From positions 1 through 32,566 of the IMG/VR virus record IMGVR_UViG_3300017758_000062: a DNA stretch of 32,566 bases. One strand, 5' to 3'. The notes below the pieces were generated by a model. That model worked only from the letters and a program-made list of their open reading frames with translations. It ran no database searches and was not told where the DNA came from. Source of the stretch: a virus. This document shows, piece by piece, positions 8,744-16,298 of the stretch (within the stretch, counting starts at the first letter, position 1; every line of letters starts with the position of its first letter). The translations under genes were made by a program, and so were the position numbers.

Positions 8744-9379
8744 TTACGAAATTGAGAACTCAGAGTCTACATCAGATGGAGCTTCAGCGCCGTCAGATGG
8801 TTGAGTAACTCTTTGTAATAGTTCTAATTGAGCATCAGGTGTAGGTCTAGGTAAAACGTCGTCCATTGAACGAATACCAGCTATAGCTGCGTTTTCTGCC
8901 TCTGACAAAGCACGGACTTTGCATTTTAGTGCTTGAAGTCTATACTCTACATTGAAAGCCATTGGACCAGTTTTGACTCTTTGAAAATGTATGTCCCAAC
9001 CAGTTTCTACATCAGTTGGATCTCCAAGATCTTCTGCTGCAACCATGATTTGTTCCATTAGTTTCTTTTTAAGATTTACTACTTTTACATTTCCATCAGC
9101 AGGGTCTATGCATTGACAAGCATATGCCCAGCCACATTTAAGGTCTGGAAAGAATTCACGAACGTGATCTTTCTCTTTGTTGTTGAATGTTTCTGTTTCT
9201 CTGTCGAAAGCAAGACATTCCATAGGAATATTTTTGCCGTTCTCACCTTTGATCCAGTAAACATATCTAGGTAATAGATCTCCTACTATACGGAGTACAT
9301 TGTCTCCTTCTTTGTATGTGTATTGATCTATTTTTTCTTTTTTTGCGCTCCCTTGCGCTTGGTTAAATTTTATTGCCAT
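8744..9379 (-). CDS. Probable single-stranded DNA-binding protein
   Basis: 211 aa. Residues 1-160 contain a beta-rich region (EGDNVLRIVGDLLPRYVYWI, then Cys and aromatic residues) and ETGWDIHFQRVKTGP, a pattern seen in phage SSB proteins of the gp32/gp2.5 kind. The last 20 or so residues are acidic and Ser-rich and end in SEFSIS, as in SSB tails that recruit partner proteins. C83, C88 and C90 (CGWAYACQC) might bind zinc as in T4 gp32, but no full ligand set is clear. It sits in the operon with SbcCD, FEN and RNR. Family assignment is by pattern only. Confidence 0.65.
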   Translation of the reverse strand: MAIKFNQAQGSAKKEKIDQYTYKEGDNVLRIVGDLLPRYVYWIKGENGKNIPMECLAFDRETETFNNKEKDHVREFFPDLKCGWAYACQCIDPADGNVKVVNLKKKLMEQIMVAAEDLGDPTDVETGWDIHFQRVKTGPMAFNVEYRLQALKCKVRALSEAENAAIAGIRSMDDVLPRPTPDAQLELLQRVTQPSDGAEAPSDVDSEFSIS

Positions 9380-9753
9380 TTTAATTGTTTTCCTGTATGA
9401 TTTTCTTCGTATCTAAAATAAACATAGTTATCTACGATTTGAAGTAATCGATTGTCGTTTGTTATTTGTTTTATTAATGGGTTATACAACATATGTAATC
9501 TTGTATCACCCTGTTCTTTATATGTAAAATAATTTCTAAAAGAGGCAACCATTAAATATGTTGCACACTCTTCTGGGGAATACTTTTTGTGATTAGCTAA
9601 TAATTTTTCAGGGTGGAGTAAAAAGCTTCCACCGACAAAATTACCCGCCCGATATTTATAGGCAGGGTCTTTTCGATTAATTGCTATACGCTTGTAAGTA
9701 AGAACATGAATAATTGCGAGTATCTGAATGGCATCGCCTTCTGTTACTTTCAT
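9370..9753 (-). CDS. Conserved hypothetical protein, first gene of its operon
   Basis: 127 aa from ATG 9753 (MKVTEGDAIQ). A longer frame starts at 9780, but that ATG lies only 3 bp from the -10 box and would be outside the predicted transcript. The protein is basic with mixed helices (GDAIQILAIIHVLTYKRIAI) and a C-terminal YVYFRYEEN segment; no family is recognised. Its stop overlaps the SSB-like start by 10 bp, so it is coupled to it. A replication or recombination accessory role is a guess from context. Confidence 0.7.
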   Translation of the reverse strand: MKVTEGDAIQILAIIHVLTYKRIAINRKDPAYKYRAGNFVGGSFLLHPEKLLANHKKYSPEECATYLMVASFRNYFTYKEQGDTRLHMLYNPLIKQITNDNRLLQIVDNYVYFRYEENHTGKQLKWQ

Positions 9754-9783
9754 TATTTTTTCCCAATTATATTTTATCATTAT

Positions 9784-9812
9784 ATTATATCAAAATTTAG
9801 AATCCGTGTCAA
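9784..9812 (-). promoter_or_regulatory. Sigma-70 promoter of the SSB/SbcCD/RNR operon
   Basis: On the minus strand TTGACA (9812-9807), a 17-bp spacer, then TATAAT (9789-9784), both perfect consensus, with TG at the extended -10 position. It lies right after the helicase stop and drives the genes from 9753 down to 1615. Confidence 0.92.
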
Positions 9813-9832
9813 GTAGTATTTTTCGGAGGTCT

Positions 9833-11113
9833 TTACAAGGTTGATATATCATATCCTTGCTTGATATAATATCCTAGTCGTTGACTAGCCTGTCGCCGTG
9901 CAGTATTTCCGATTAAATTTATATCAACAACTGTAGGTTGTTGTTTTCCTTCATATGTACGAATAATTCTTCCAATGAGCTGTGTAAGTAACGGCTCGTT
10001 ATTTACTGGTGTGCCAAGAATTAAACAGCTAAGAATGTCTAATGAAATACCTTCTGAGAATATACTTTGTGTCCCATATAGTATGTTTTTATCTTCAAAT
10101 ATCTGTTTAATTATATCTGGTCTTTCTTCGTGTGGGATTGCTCCTGTCACACAAACTGCACTATCACCAGTGAGTTTCGCACAGTTTTTTAGGAAATCCA
10201 CTCTATCAGATACTACGAGTACCTTATGACCTCGTGCAGCATATGCACTAGCAGTCATGGCTATAGAGTTTTGATACTCTGAGTCGTAAGCCAACTCATT
10301 TACTCTATTAGCCCATGGGATAGAGTTTCCGTCCATGAACCTAATTGGAAGTTTTAAGATGTCAATTTTTGGCATCATAAAGTTTTCCTTTGGTGGTTTA
10401 TAAACATTGTCTCCAAAATAATCTCTAAAGACTACATGTCTACCATCTTTTCTTTGTAGTGTACCAGTAAGACCTATCTTATATCGTGCACAATTTTTAT
10501 CTATAATTCTTGAGAATGTGGGACTACTAACATGATGCATTTCATCTAGGATAATAGTTCCGAACTCTTGTCGAATTTGTGGAATCTTTCTATATAAACT
10601 CTGAATATTTCCTATTACGATAGGACTATCAATTTCAAACTTACCGCTACCTATAATTCCAGGCGTAAATCCAAATACTTTTTTACATTCAGTTTCCCAC
10701 TGCTTTCTTAATGATAAAGTATGTGTTACTACTAGTGTCTTTTGACCCAGCTTTCCAGCTATAGCCAAAGCTGTAAATGTCTTACCCCAGCTTACCCATG
10801 CGTTAATTATACTACTGTCTTCAATATCGTCATATACAGACTGTTGAGAAGGTCGTAAAGTAAACTTAAATGAGGGAAATTCTACGGGTATATCGGTTCG
10901 TTTATCTACTATTTCGTGATCTTCTGGTATTAAATCCATTCTTCCCACAGGTATAGCTATCAACCCTTGTTTAATAAGTGCCATGTTTTTAATTATGATA
11001 GGTGGATCTCCATACTTAAAAGAAGGTATAGCATACGTTAGTTCGTCATCTATTTTCTTTTGGGTATGAGGAAGTACTTCTAAGTATATCCTATCACTTA
11101 TAACTGCTTTCAT
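9833..11113 (-). CDS. Superfamily 2 DNA helicase, UvsW-like
   Basis: 426 aa ATP-dependent helicase of the UvsW/RAD25-like group, which branch-migrates recombination and stalled-fork structures. Motif I AWVSWGKTF (105-113), Ia (THTLSLRKQW), II DEMH (190-193), III GLTGT (214-218) and VI QLIGRIIR (378-385). Motif I has S where many relatives have G before xGKT, a conservative variation, so activity is expected. It is the last gene of the polymerase operon and starts just after the 52-aa membrane protein. It fits with SbcCD for recombination-dependent replication. Confidence 0.9.
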   Translation of the reverse strand: MKAVISDRIYLEVLPHTQKKIDDELTYAIPSFKYGDPPIIIKNMALIKQGLIAIPVGRMDLIPEDHEIVDKRTDIPVEFPSFKFTLRPSQQSVYDDIEDSSIINAWVSWGKTFTALAIAGKLGQKTLVVTHTLSLRKQWETECKKVFGFTPGIIGSGKFEIDSPIVIGNIQSLYRKIPQIRQEFGTIILDEMHHVSSPTFSRIIDKNCARYKIGLTGTLQRKDGRHVVFRDYFGDNVYKPPKENFMMPKIDILKLPIRFMDGNSIPWANRVNELAYDSEYQNSIAMTASAYAARGHKVLVVSDRVDFLKNCAKLTGDSAVCVTGAIPHEERPDIIKQIFEDKNILYGTQSIFSEGISLDILSCLILGTPVNNEPLLTQLIGRIIRTYEGKQQPTVVDINLIGNTARRQASQRLGYYIKQGYDISTL

Positions 11114-11114
11114 C

Positions 11115-11273
11115 TTACCAATGATGGATTATTCCACCAATAATAAAGAAGCATGTTATAAAATTTACAAGTACAATTATACTACGAAGAATCGCTATGC
11201 GATCGGCTTCCTTTGCATCATCAGATGCTTTTTCTCCTAGGCTTTTTGCCCATATTTTCCAGAGTGTTCTCAT
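11115..11273 (-). CDS. Small single-pass membrane protein, 52 aa
   Basis: MRTLWKIWAK start, a charged stretch (GEKASDDAKEADR), then one hydrophobic helix (about residues 28-48, ILRSIIVLVNFITCFFIIGG) ending HHW. The ATG overlaps the SET gene stop (ATGA) and the frame ends one base before the helicase ATG, so it fits the operon exactly. I recall similar short proteins in marine phages, without known function. Confidence 0.75.
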   Translation of the reverse strand: MRTLWKIWAKSLGEKASDDAKEADRIAILRSIIVLVNFITCFFIIGGIIHHW

Positions 11274-11602
11274 TGTATAATATCATCATAGCCTACAGTA
11301 TAATAAACCACTAGCTCTTCACCAGCTTTTATAGGTTTAATTGTGTATAGCTCCCGTTGATCTCCATGGTGATAGTGTACATTAGTATTTATGAAACAGT
11401 TTGGAACTTCTGAATGGTTTATAAAACCTCCTAAGGGTGTTCTTATCCATTCATGCCTATTACTTTCCCAAACATGCGACACTCCCAAGAATGTGCCTGC
11501 TTTTAAATCTTCTTCAGCAAAGAGTCCAAGTCCGTTTACGGAACTAGGTTTTACTCTAAGGTATTCTGGTAAAGGTCTGTAATGGTGTGGTCCAAACTTC
11601 AT
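11270..11602 (-). CDS. Small SET-domain protein (putative protein-lysine methyltransferase)
   Basis: 110 aa with the hallmarks of a compact SET fold: GLGLFAEEDLKAGT (24-37), GGFINHSEVPNC (58-69, the NHSxxPNC knot motif) and IKAGEELVVYYT (91-102). SET enzymes transfer methyl groups from SAM to lysine side chains; the target here is unknown, and host ribosomal or chromatin-like proteins are possible. There is no long post-SET region, so it is close to a minimal SET domain. ATGA-coupled to the small membrane protein. Confidence 0.8.
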   Translation of the reverse strand: MKFGPHHYRPLPEYLRVKPSSVNGLGLFAEEDLKAGTFLGVSHVWESNRHEWIRTPLGGFINHSEVPNCFINTNVHYHHGDQRELYTIKPIKAGEELVVYYTVGYDDIIQ

Positions 11603-11603
11603 A

Positions 11604-11900
11604 TTATCTAAATGTGTATCTTATCTCTGTTTCTAGTTTATTGTTGTTTTCGTTTTTAAACTCTATCTTTCCTTTGAATGTCCAATTAACTCCATCAAAT
11701 TTATATCCAAACTCTTGTGTCTCTCCGAGTTCAAGGTACATATTGTTGTCAAATTTATACCCAGCTCTAAAATAGTTTGAATTTTTAATATAGTTATCGT
11801 ATTGAAACTGTGCTTCATTCTTATACTCTATATAAGGAGCCGCACCTAAATATGGTACTAAAAATCCTGTTAAAATTATTGATTTCACACTTTTCTCCAT
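11604..11900 (-). CDS. Small exported beta-rich (outer-membrane-like) protein
   Basis: 98 aa. The N-terminus (MEKSVKSIILTGFLVPYLGAAP) looks like a signal peptide with a likely cut after GAA. The mature part alternates hydrophobic and polar residues with many Y, F, N and K (YFRAGYKF, NNMYLELGE, NKLETEIRYTF), as in short outer-membrane beta-barrel or porin-like proteins, and it nearly ends in F. Possible roles are superinfection exclusion or envelope change; this is inference. It overlaps the preceding gene by 16 bp. Confidence 0.65.
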   Translation of the reverse strand: MEKSVKSIILTGFLVPYLGAAPYIEYKNEAQFQYDNYIKNSNYFRAGYKFDNNMYLELGETQEFGYKFDGVNWTFKGKIEFKNENNNKLETEIRYTFR

Positions 11901-12364
11901 GTATCTTTTTGTTTATTTTCAGATACTTCATATAGTATCCACGGTATGCCCTCCCTGTAAAGAACTCCTGCCCAAGTACAAGACTCGGGCAGAGGTCTCT
12001 CAAGAGTAAATGGGAAGGGGCAATCCTTTATCCATAGCACGGTGGCTATGACCTTTTTATCTACTCTTAAAATCTTGTGATACTTCAAAGGAATATTATG
12101 TTTTTTATCCTTTCTAAAAAAATATCCTGAATTATCTATGTAATATTTACCCTGATGCTTTAAGTATGAGGGTATATCACTAAGCATATATTTTATAGGA
12201 TATATACTCTTCATTGGACTCTGTAATCGTCTAATTCCTAGAGTCTTGCCTTTCATGTTTGTGTCATCAAGAACTTGATTCTCTATCCATAAAATGCCAT
12301 CAGCTAATAATATTTCGTCTGTGTGTACTGGAAATACGGGAAATTTTAGTTTATCATATATCAT
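11885..12364 (-). CDS. Conserved hypothetical protein downstream of DNA polymerase
   Basis: About 159 aa from ATG 12364, which overlaps the polymerase stop by 11 bp. A longer frame begins at 12421, deep inside the polymerase gene, so the internal start is preferred. Contents: HTDEILLADGILWIENQ, SDIPSYLKHQGKYYIDNSG, and a C-terminal VLWIKDCPFPFTLERPL, a mixed alpha/beta protein with many aromatic residues. It has the look of a conserved phage family near DNA polymerase, but no function is recognised. Confidence 0.75.
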   Translation of the reverse strand: MIYDKLKFPVFPVHTDEILLADGILWIENQVLDDTNMKGKTLGIRRLQSPMKSIYPIKYMLSDIPSYLKHQGKYYIDNSGYFFRKDKKHNIPLKYHKILRVDKKVIATVLWIKDCPFPFTLERPLPESCTWAGVLYREGIPWILYEVSENKQKDTWRKV

Positions 12365-14624
12365 ACATCTTTTCAAACTTTCCAAAAGAGTAGTCATCTC
12401 CAATATCAAAGTCACAACCAACTGGTGAGCCTGGTATACTGAATCCTCTATCTTTTTGTATAAAAAGCTGTAGTTTTTCTGAGTATGCTTCTATTTCACC
12501 TTCTGGCACTTCTGCTAGAATGGAGTCATGTACTAAAGCAAATATCTTTGACTTCATATTATTACTTTTAATATAGTCATTCATTTCAATAGCACCAAGT
12601 AAATTAATGTCAGAAGCAACAGACTGAACTAAAAAGTTTAGACCAGACCTTACTTCATGACTTTGTATTCCTCTGTTATCAGAATTAACATTAGGTAGTC
12701 TTCTTTTTCTGCCTGTAGCACCGTAGATAAAACCATTATCTCTAATAAACTTAGATGATTTATCAATCCAAGCTCTTAGTTTAAAGAACTGTCGGAAGTA
12801 ATCATCAATAACTTCTTGTGCATTATTGACACTAAAGTGTTTGCCTGAGTCTTGTGTTACCTGTTGAGATATTTTATTTGCACCAGCACCATACATAATA
12901 CCAAATGTTACAGCTTTAGCAGCCTGTCGTTCAGTTGAATAGTTTACTGTAATATCTTCTACGTCGCCAGGAAGTCCGAAAACTAACTTAGCAATACTAC
13001 TATGAAAATTACCACCATCTTGGAATACTTTCTGTAAGTTCTTATCATCAGCCAGAACAGCGGCAACATATACTTCGGCAGTTGTCAAATCCATAGCAAC
13101 AATCTTGTTGCCAGGCTTAGCTTTAATACAACCCTTAACTATAGGATTGTCCCGAGGTATCTGTTGCATATTCATTTTACCACTAGAAGATAGTCTGCCA
13201 GAAGTAGTACCATGTAGATTAAACCCTGTGCGTAATCTATCATCACGGTCTAGTTGAGGGTAGATTTTATCTAAGTAAGTATTCTTAATCTTTGATTTCT
13301 TTCTAATATCTAGAATATGTTTTGGTATTGCATGTTCTTCTGCTAGTTGTCCTAAGACTTCTGCATCTGTACTATGCGCACCTGTACCAGTTTTCTTCCC
13401 TGTAGGCTTGAGACCTACAAAATCAAATAATAACTCTCGTAATTGTACTGTGCTATTAGGGTTAAATTCTTTTGCCTTTACTTGTTCAAATCGTGCTACT
13501 TCGTCAAATTCATATAGTTCAGCAACTGCTGAATCAATATCTTCTTGCATAAGAACAGTACCTTTTGCTAATCTATCTTTGTCAAAAGGCACGCCATTGT
13601 CCTGTATATCTGTCAACATTCTACAGCCTGGTATCAGTATATTTTCATACACAGACCAGAGCTTAGGGTTTTTCTTGACAGCAGGATATAACTTCTCAAA
13701 GACTAATAGTGTTACTACTGCGTCCATCGCAGCATATACTTTCATAACTTCAAAAGGAATACTATCCCATTGAAAGTCATCTTTAAGTATTCTATTTTGT
13801 CTTTTATAGTTTGCTATCCAATCATGCATTGGTTTTTCATAATCTCCATAGGGAGTATATTTCAGAGCAAGTTGTTTTAATCCATGTGTACCAGGTACTT
13901 CTTCTAAGCAATAGTGTAGAAGCATGGTGTCATGAAATTTTGGAAACTTGAATCCAAAGTGATATTCAAAGAAGGCTAAGTCAAACTTTGCATTATGAAA
14001 GACTACTTGTTTTGTATCAAATATCTTTTGCATTAGTTGTTCTACTTCTTCATCTATTATATCTGTGAGTACGTATGCACCCTTATCTTTTTCATAGGAT
14101 AAACTAAAGCCAATCATATGTCCATCTCTAGGATATAGTCCTGTTGTTTCAGAATCTAGCCCTATAAATTGATTGGGGTGAGCAAGAGCAGCTTCTAGGA
14201 ACTGCATTGCTTCTGCTTTTGTATCAATCCCTATTGCATTATCTTCTGTTACTTTAGCTACTACTAAATCTCCACTAATAAACTTAGTGATGTTTGCTTT
14301 ACTCTCATCCCACAAAGGCTTTGCCTCTGGTTTGAAAGAAAGCATGGCAGGGTTAATTACAGGAAGATACTTGTCTTCTACACACCTACCACTATATTCT
14401 GTTATTGAATTTATACTTGTAAAGTATTTCAGACTTTCTGAACCTACAAGTATAATCCAATCAAAATCTGCTGTGTTGATTTCTATATCAACATCAGCTT
14501 TTAAAATCTTTTTCTTACTACTGTCTGAGCAGAGAGCAAATCTCTCGAACTCAAACGCATTATCAAATCTGTCCGCCCAGTTTGTGCGACTCATCTTTGA
14601 TTCTATTATTGCTACTTTTGCCAT
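12354..14624 (-). CDS. polA: DNA polymerase, family A, with UDG-like N-terminal region
   Basis: Replicative DNA polymerase with 3'-5' proofreading, 756 aa. Exo motifs: D157-S-E159, N211-x3-D215 and Y297-x3-D301. Polymerase motif A around D512 (MDLTTAEVYV), motif B R566-x3-K570-x3-F574-x3-Y578, where F574 matches E. coli position 762, and motif C H698-D699. There is no 5' nuclease domain; FEN is separate. Residues 55-112 (DWIILVGSESLKYF, ITEYSGR, VINPAML) resemble part of the uracil-DNA glycosylase fold, as reported for SPO1 polymerase. First gene of its operon, behind a consensus promoter. Confidence 0.95.
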   Translation of the reverse strand: MAKVAIIESKMSRTNWADRFDNAFEFERFALCSDSSKKKILKADVDIEINTADFDWIILVGSESLKYFTSINSITEYSGRCVEDKYLPVINPAMLSFKPEAKPLWDESKANITKFISGDLVVAKVTEDNAIGIDTKAEAMQFLEAALAHPNQFIGLDSETTGLYPRDGHMIGFSLSYEKDKGAYVLTDIIDEEVEQLMQKIFDTKQVVFHNAKFDLAFFEYHFGFKFPKFHDTMLLHYCLEEVPGTHGLKQLALKYTPYGDYEKPMHDWIANYKRQNRILKDDFQWDSIPFEVMKVYAAMDAVVTLLVFEKLYPAVKKNPKLWSVYENILIPGCRMLTDIQDNGVPFDKDRLAKGTVLMQEDIDSAVAELYEFDEVARFEQVKAKEFNPNSTVQLRELLFDFVGLKPTGKKTGTGAHSTDAEVLGQLAEEHAIPKHILDIRKKSKIKNTYLDKIYPQLDRDDRLRTGFNLHGTTSGRLSSSGKMNMQQIPRDNPIVKGCIKAKPGNKIVAMDLTTAEVYVAAVLADDKNLQKVFQDGGNFHSSIAKLVFGLPGDVEDITVNYSTERQAAKAVTFGIMYGAGANKISQQVTQDSGKHFSVNNAQEVIDDYFRQFFKLRAWIDKSSKFIRDNGFIYGATGRKRRLPNVNSDNRGIQSHEVRSGLNFLVQSVASDINLLGAIEMNDYIKSNNMKSKIFALVHDSILAEVPEGEIEAYSEKLQLFIQKDRGFSIPGSPVGCDFDIGDDYSFGKFEKMYDI

Positions 14625-14646
14625 ATTTTTCCCATTTATAAACTAT

Positions 14647-14675
14647 ATTATATCAAATTTTAACCGCCATGTCAA
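14647..14675 (-). promoter_or_regulatory. Sigma-70 promoter of the DNA polymerase operon
   Basis: Minus-strand TTGACA (14675-14670), 17-bp spacer, TATAAT (14652-14647), with TGA before the -10. The primase stop codon TGA (14674-14672) lies inside the -35 box, so coding and promoter sequence are fused without spare bases. Confidence 0.92.
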
Positions 14676-15511
14676 GAAGAATATAATCTTTCCCTCAAAC
14701 TGTGTACTTTCACTTCAGCTAGCGCACCTGGGTCTATGTTTGCTCCCAAGTTTACATTTCTACTTACTAGTCCTACTTTTTCCGCCAGTACTTTGACATT
14801 CTCTGCGGCTGATTGCCCTGCTTCGTCCCCATCAAAAACTATATCTACTCCATCTATGTTTTGCATTTTCAATATAGCTAATTTATCTGCATCTATATTG
14901 TTTGTTCCAAAACAACATACTGCATTTGTTAAACCTTTATCATGTAAGTTTATCATATCAAAGATACCTTCTACTAGAATTATCTTTCCTTTGACAGACT
15001 TAACATTAGAGGGGAAAAGAGGCATAACGGCTTGGGGAGGATATATTAAATACTTTGGCCTTTCGGTCATAGTCATATGTCTACCATTAAATGCTACTAC
15101 TTTTCCCGTAATGTCACGGATAGGAAAAACGATCCTGCCGTTGAAACTCCTATCATGATGTAAGAAGGCTTCAAATCTTTTATAGGTTTCGGGTTTAATG
15201 CCCCGCCAGTTTCCCACATAAGGTGCGAAACCTTTAGGAAATTCAAAACCAATACTTGAACTTCTTGTTTCCTCTATTTTATCTTTTAACTTTTGTCGTC
15301 TTATTTCTAAGAAATTTGCTTCTGCTCCAAAGTGTTTAAAGATGCTACCTCTAAATCCACAAGCAAAACAATGAAAGATGCCTGTAACGTTGTCAACCCT
15401 CATACTTGGATTTTTATCATCGTGTTCTGGGTTTAAACAACCTATGACATAGTCTCTACCCGAGACTTTAAAGTCAAGATTTCTTTCTTGTAATAACTCG
15501 TCTACTCTCAT
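14672..15511 (-). CDS. DNA primase (CHC2 zinc finger and TOPRIM)
   Basis: 279 aa primase that lays RNA primers for the lagging strand. N-terminal zinc-binding site C25, H30, C48, C51 in a CHC2 arrangement, then TOPRIM residues E181-G-x2-D185 and D227-x-D229. It is shorter than bacterial DnaG (about 580 aa) and lacks a helicase-interaction domain; the separate DnaB-like helicase is encoded upstream in the same unit. It begins just after the ParB-like gene stop. Confidence 0.93.
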   Translation of the reverse strand: MRVDELLQERNLDFKVSGRDYVIGCLNPEHDDKNPSMRVDNVTGIFHCFACGFRGSIFKHFGAEANFLEIRRQKLKDKIEETRSSSIGFEFPKGFAPYVGNWRGIKPETYKRFEAFLHHDRSFNGRIVFPIRDITGKVVAFNGRHMTMTERPKYLIYPPQAVMPLFPSNVKSVKGKIILVEGIFDMINLHDKGLTNAVCCFGTNNIDADKLAILKMQNIDGVDIVFDGDEAGQSAAENVKVLAEKVGLVSRNVNLGANIDPGALAEVKVHSLRERLYSS

Positions 15512-15514
15512 TAA

Positions 15515-16051
15515 CTAACAACCAATATCACTATCAGAATCAGAATCATTGCTGTAATCACTTCGATCATGTTCCCACTTTAGTTTCTCGCCTAAGTCTT
15601 CAAAATCCGTCATTTTAGTTCCTTGCCCATCAGCTTCATGAGTATAGTACAGGCTTTTGAATACTACCTCTTGCATCTGGAACCAAATTGCGATCGCTTT
15701 GTCTCTAAACTCCTTATCATTCCAAACATAATATACATTATGCCAGTCCTTAAGAAATCTATGAACAGTTATGTTTAAATTATAGTTTTCATCTATATTG
15801 TCTCGAATATGAGCAACAGCTCTTATTCTTTGACTTCCCGCTATAGGATACCAGCTTTCCATACATAGATGAGGGTTTTTAATACCTTCTTCTAGTATAC
15901 TTTCTACTAGTGGTTCATTTAACGGTACATTGCGTATGTTCTCAGCTACTGTGGGCTGAGCCAATACAAAATTCGTTGTTACAGCTCTTACTTCAAAAGG
16001 AGGTACTGCAACTAGTTTTGCTGCTGTTAGACCTATTCTATCACTTGCCAT
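15515..16051 (-). CDS. ParB-like protein with acidic Ser/Asp tail
   Basis: 178 aa. Residues 41-80 (PLVESILEEGIKNP, then YPIAGSQRIRAVAHI) match the ParB/sulfiredoxin-like pattern in which a G-x-x-NP loop is followed by a v.dG..R..A motif that binds nucleotide. The C-terminus ends in repeated DS pairs before IGC, an acidic tail like those used by SSB or helicase-loader proteins for contacts. It lies between helicase and primase genes, which suggests a replication accessory role such as loader, partition-like factor or nuclease. No helix-turn-helix was seen. Activity unknown. Confidence 0.6.
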   Translation of the reverse strand: MASDRIGLTAAKLVAVPPFEVRAVTTNFVLAQPTVAENIRNVPLNEPLVESILEEGIKNPHLCMESWYPIAGSQRIRAVAHIRDNIDENYNLNITVHRFLKDWHNVYYVWNDKEFRDKAIAIWFQMQEVVFKSLYYTHEADGQGTKMTDFEDLGEKLKWEHDRSDYSNDSDSDSDIGC

Positions 16052-16298
16052 AAGGTTCTTTTCCTACACTAACATCATTCATATATCTGTTGAATTTATC
16101 TACTAAACTTTCTGTATTGTAGTCAACTCCTGTCTGCCACTTTTTACCTGTAGCTGTTTCTTCAAAGTGTTTTTGTCCATTATTATATGCAACTTCTATT
16201 ATTCCACTTCCTGCGTGTAGGTACTTTACTTGTTTCCCCCACTCTTCTGCGGCTAATAGTTCTGCGTGTCTTTCTACTTCATCTTTATACTGCGTCAT
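16041..16298 (-). CDS. Conserved hypothetical protein between helicase and ParB-like genes
   Basis: 85 aa, ATG preceded by AGGAG. It overlaps both neighbours (14 bp with the helicase end, 11 bp with the ParB-like start), so it is clearly part of the unit. Helical N-terminus (DEVERHAELLAAEEWGKQ), then a short beta segment (GSGIIEVAYNNGQKHFEE) and W/Y residues. No family recognised. Confidence 0.75.
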   Translation of the reverse strand: MTQYKDEVERHAELLAAEEWGKQVKYLHAGSGIIEVAYNNGQKHFEETATGKKWQTGVDYNTESLVDKFNRYMNDVSVGKEPYGK

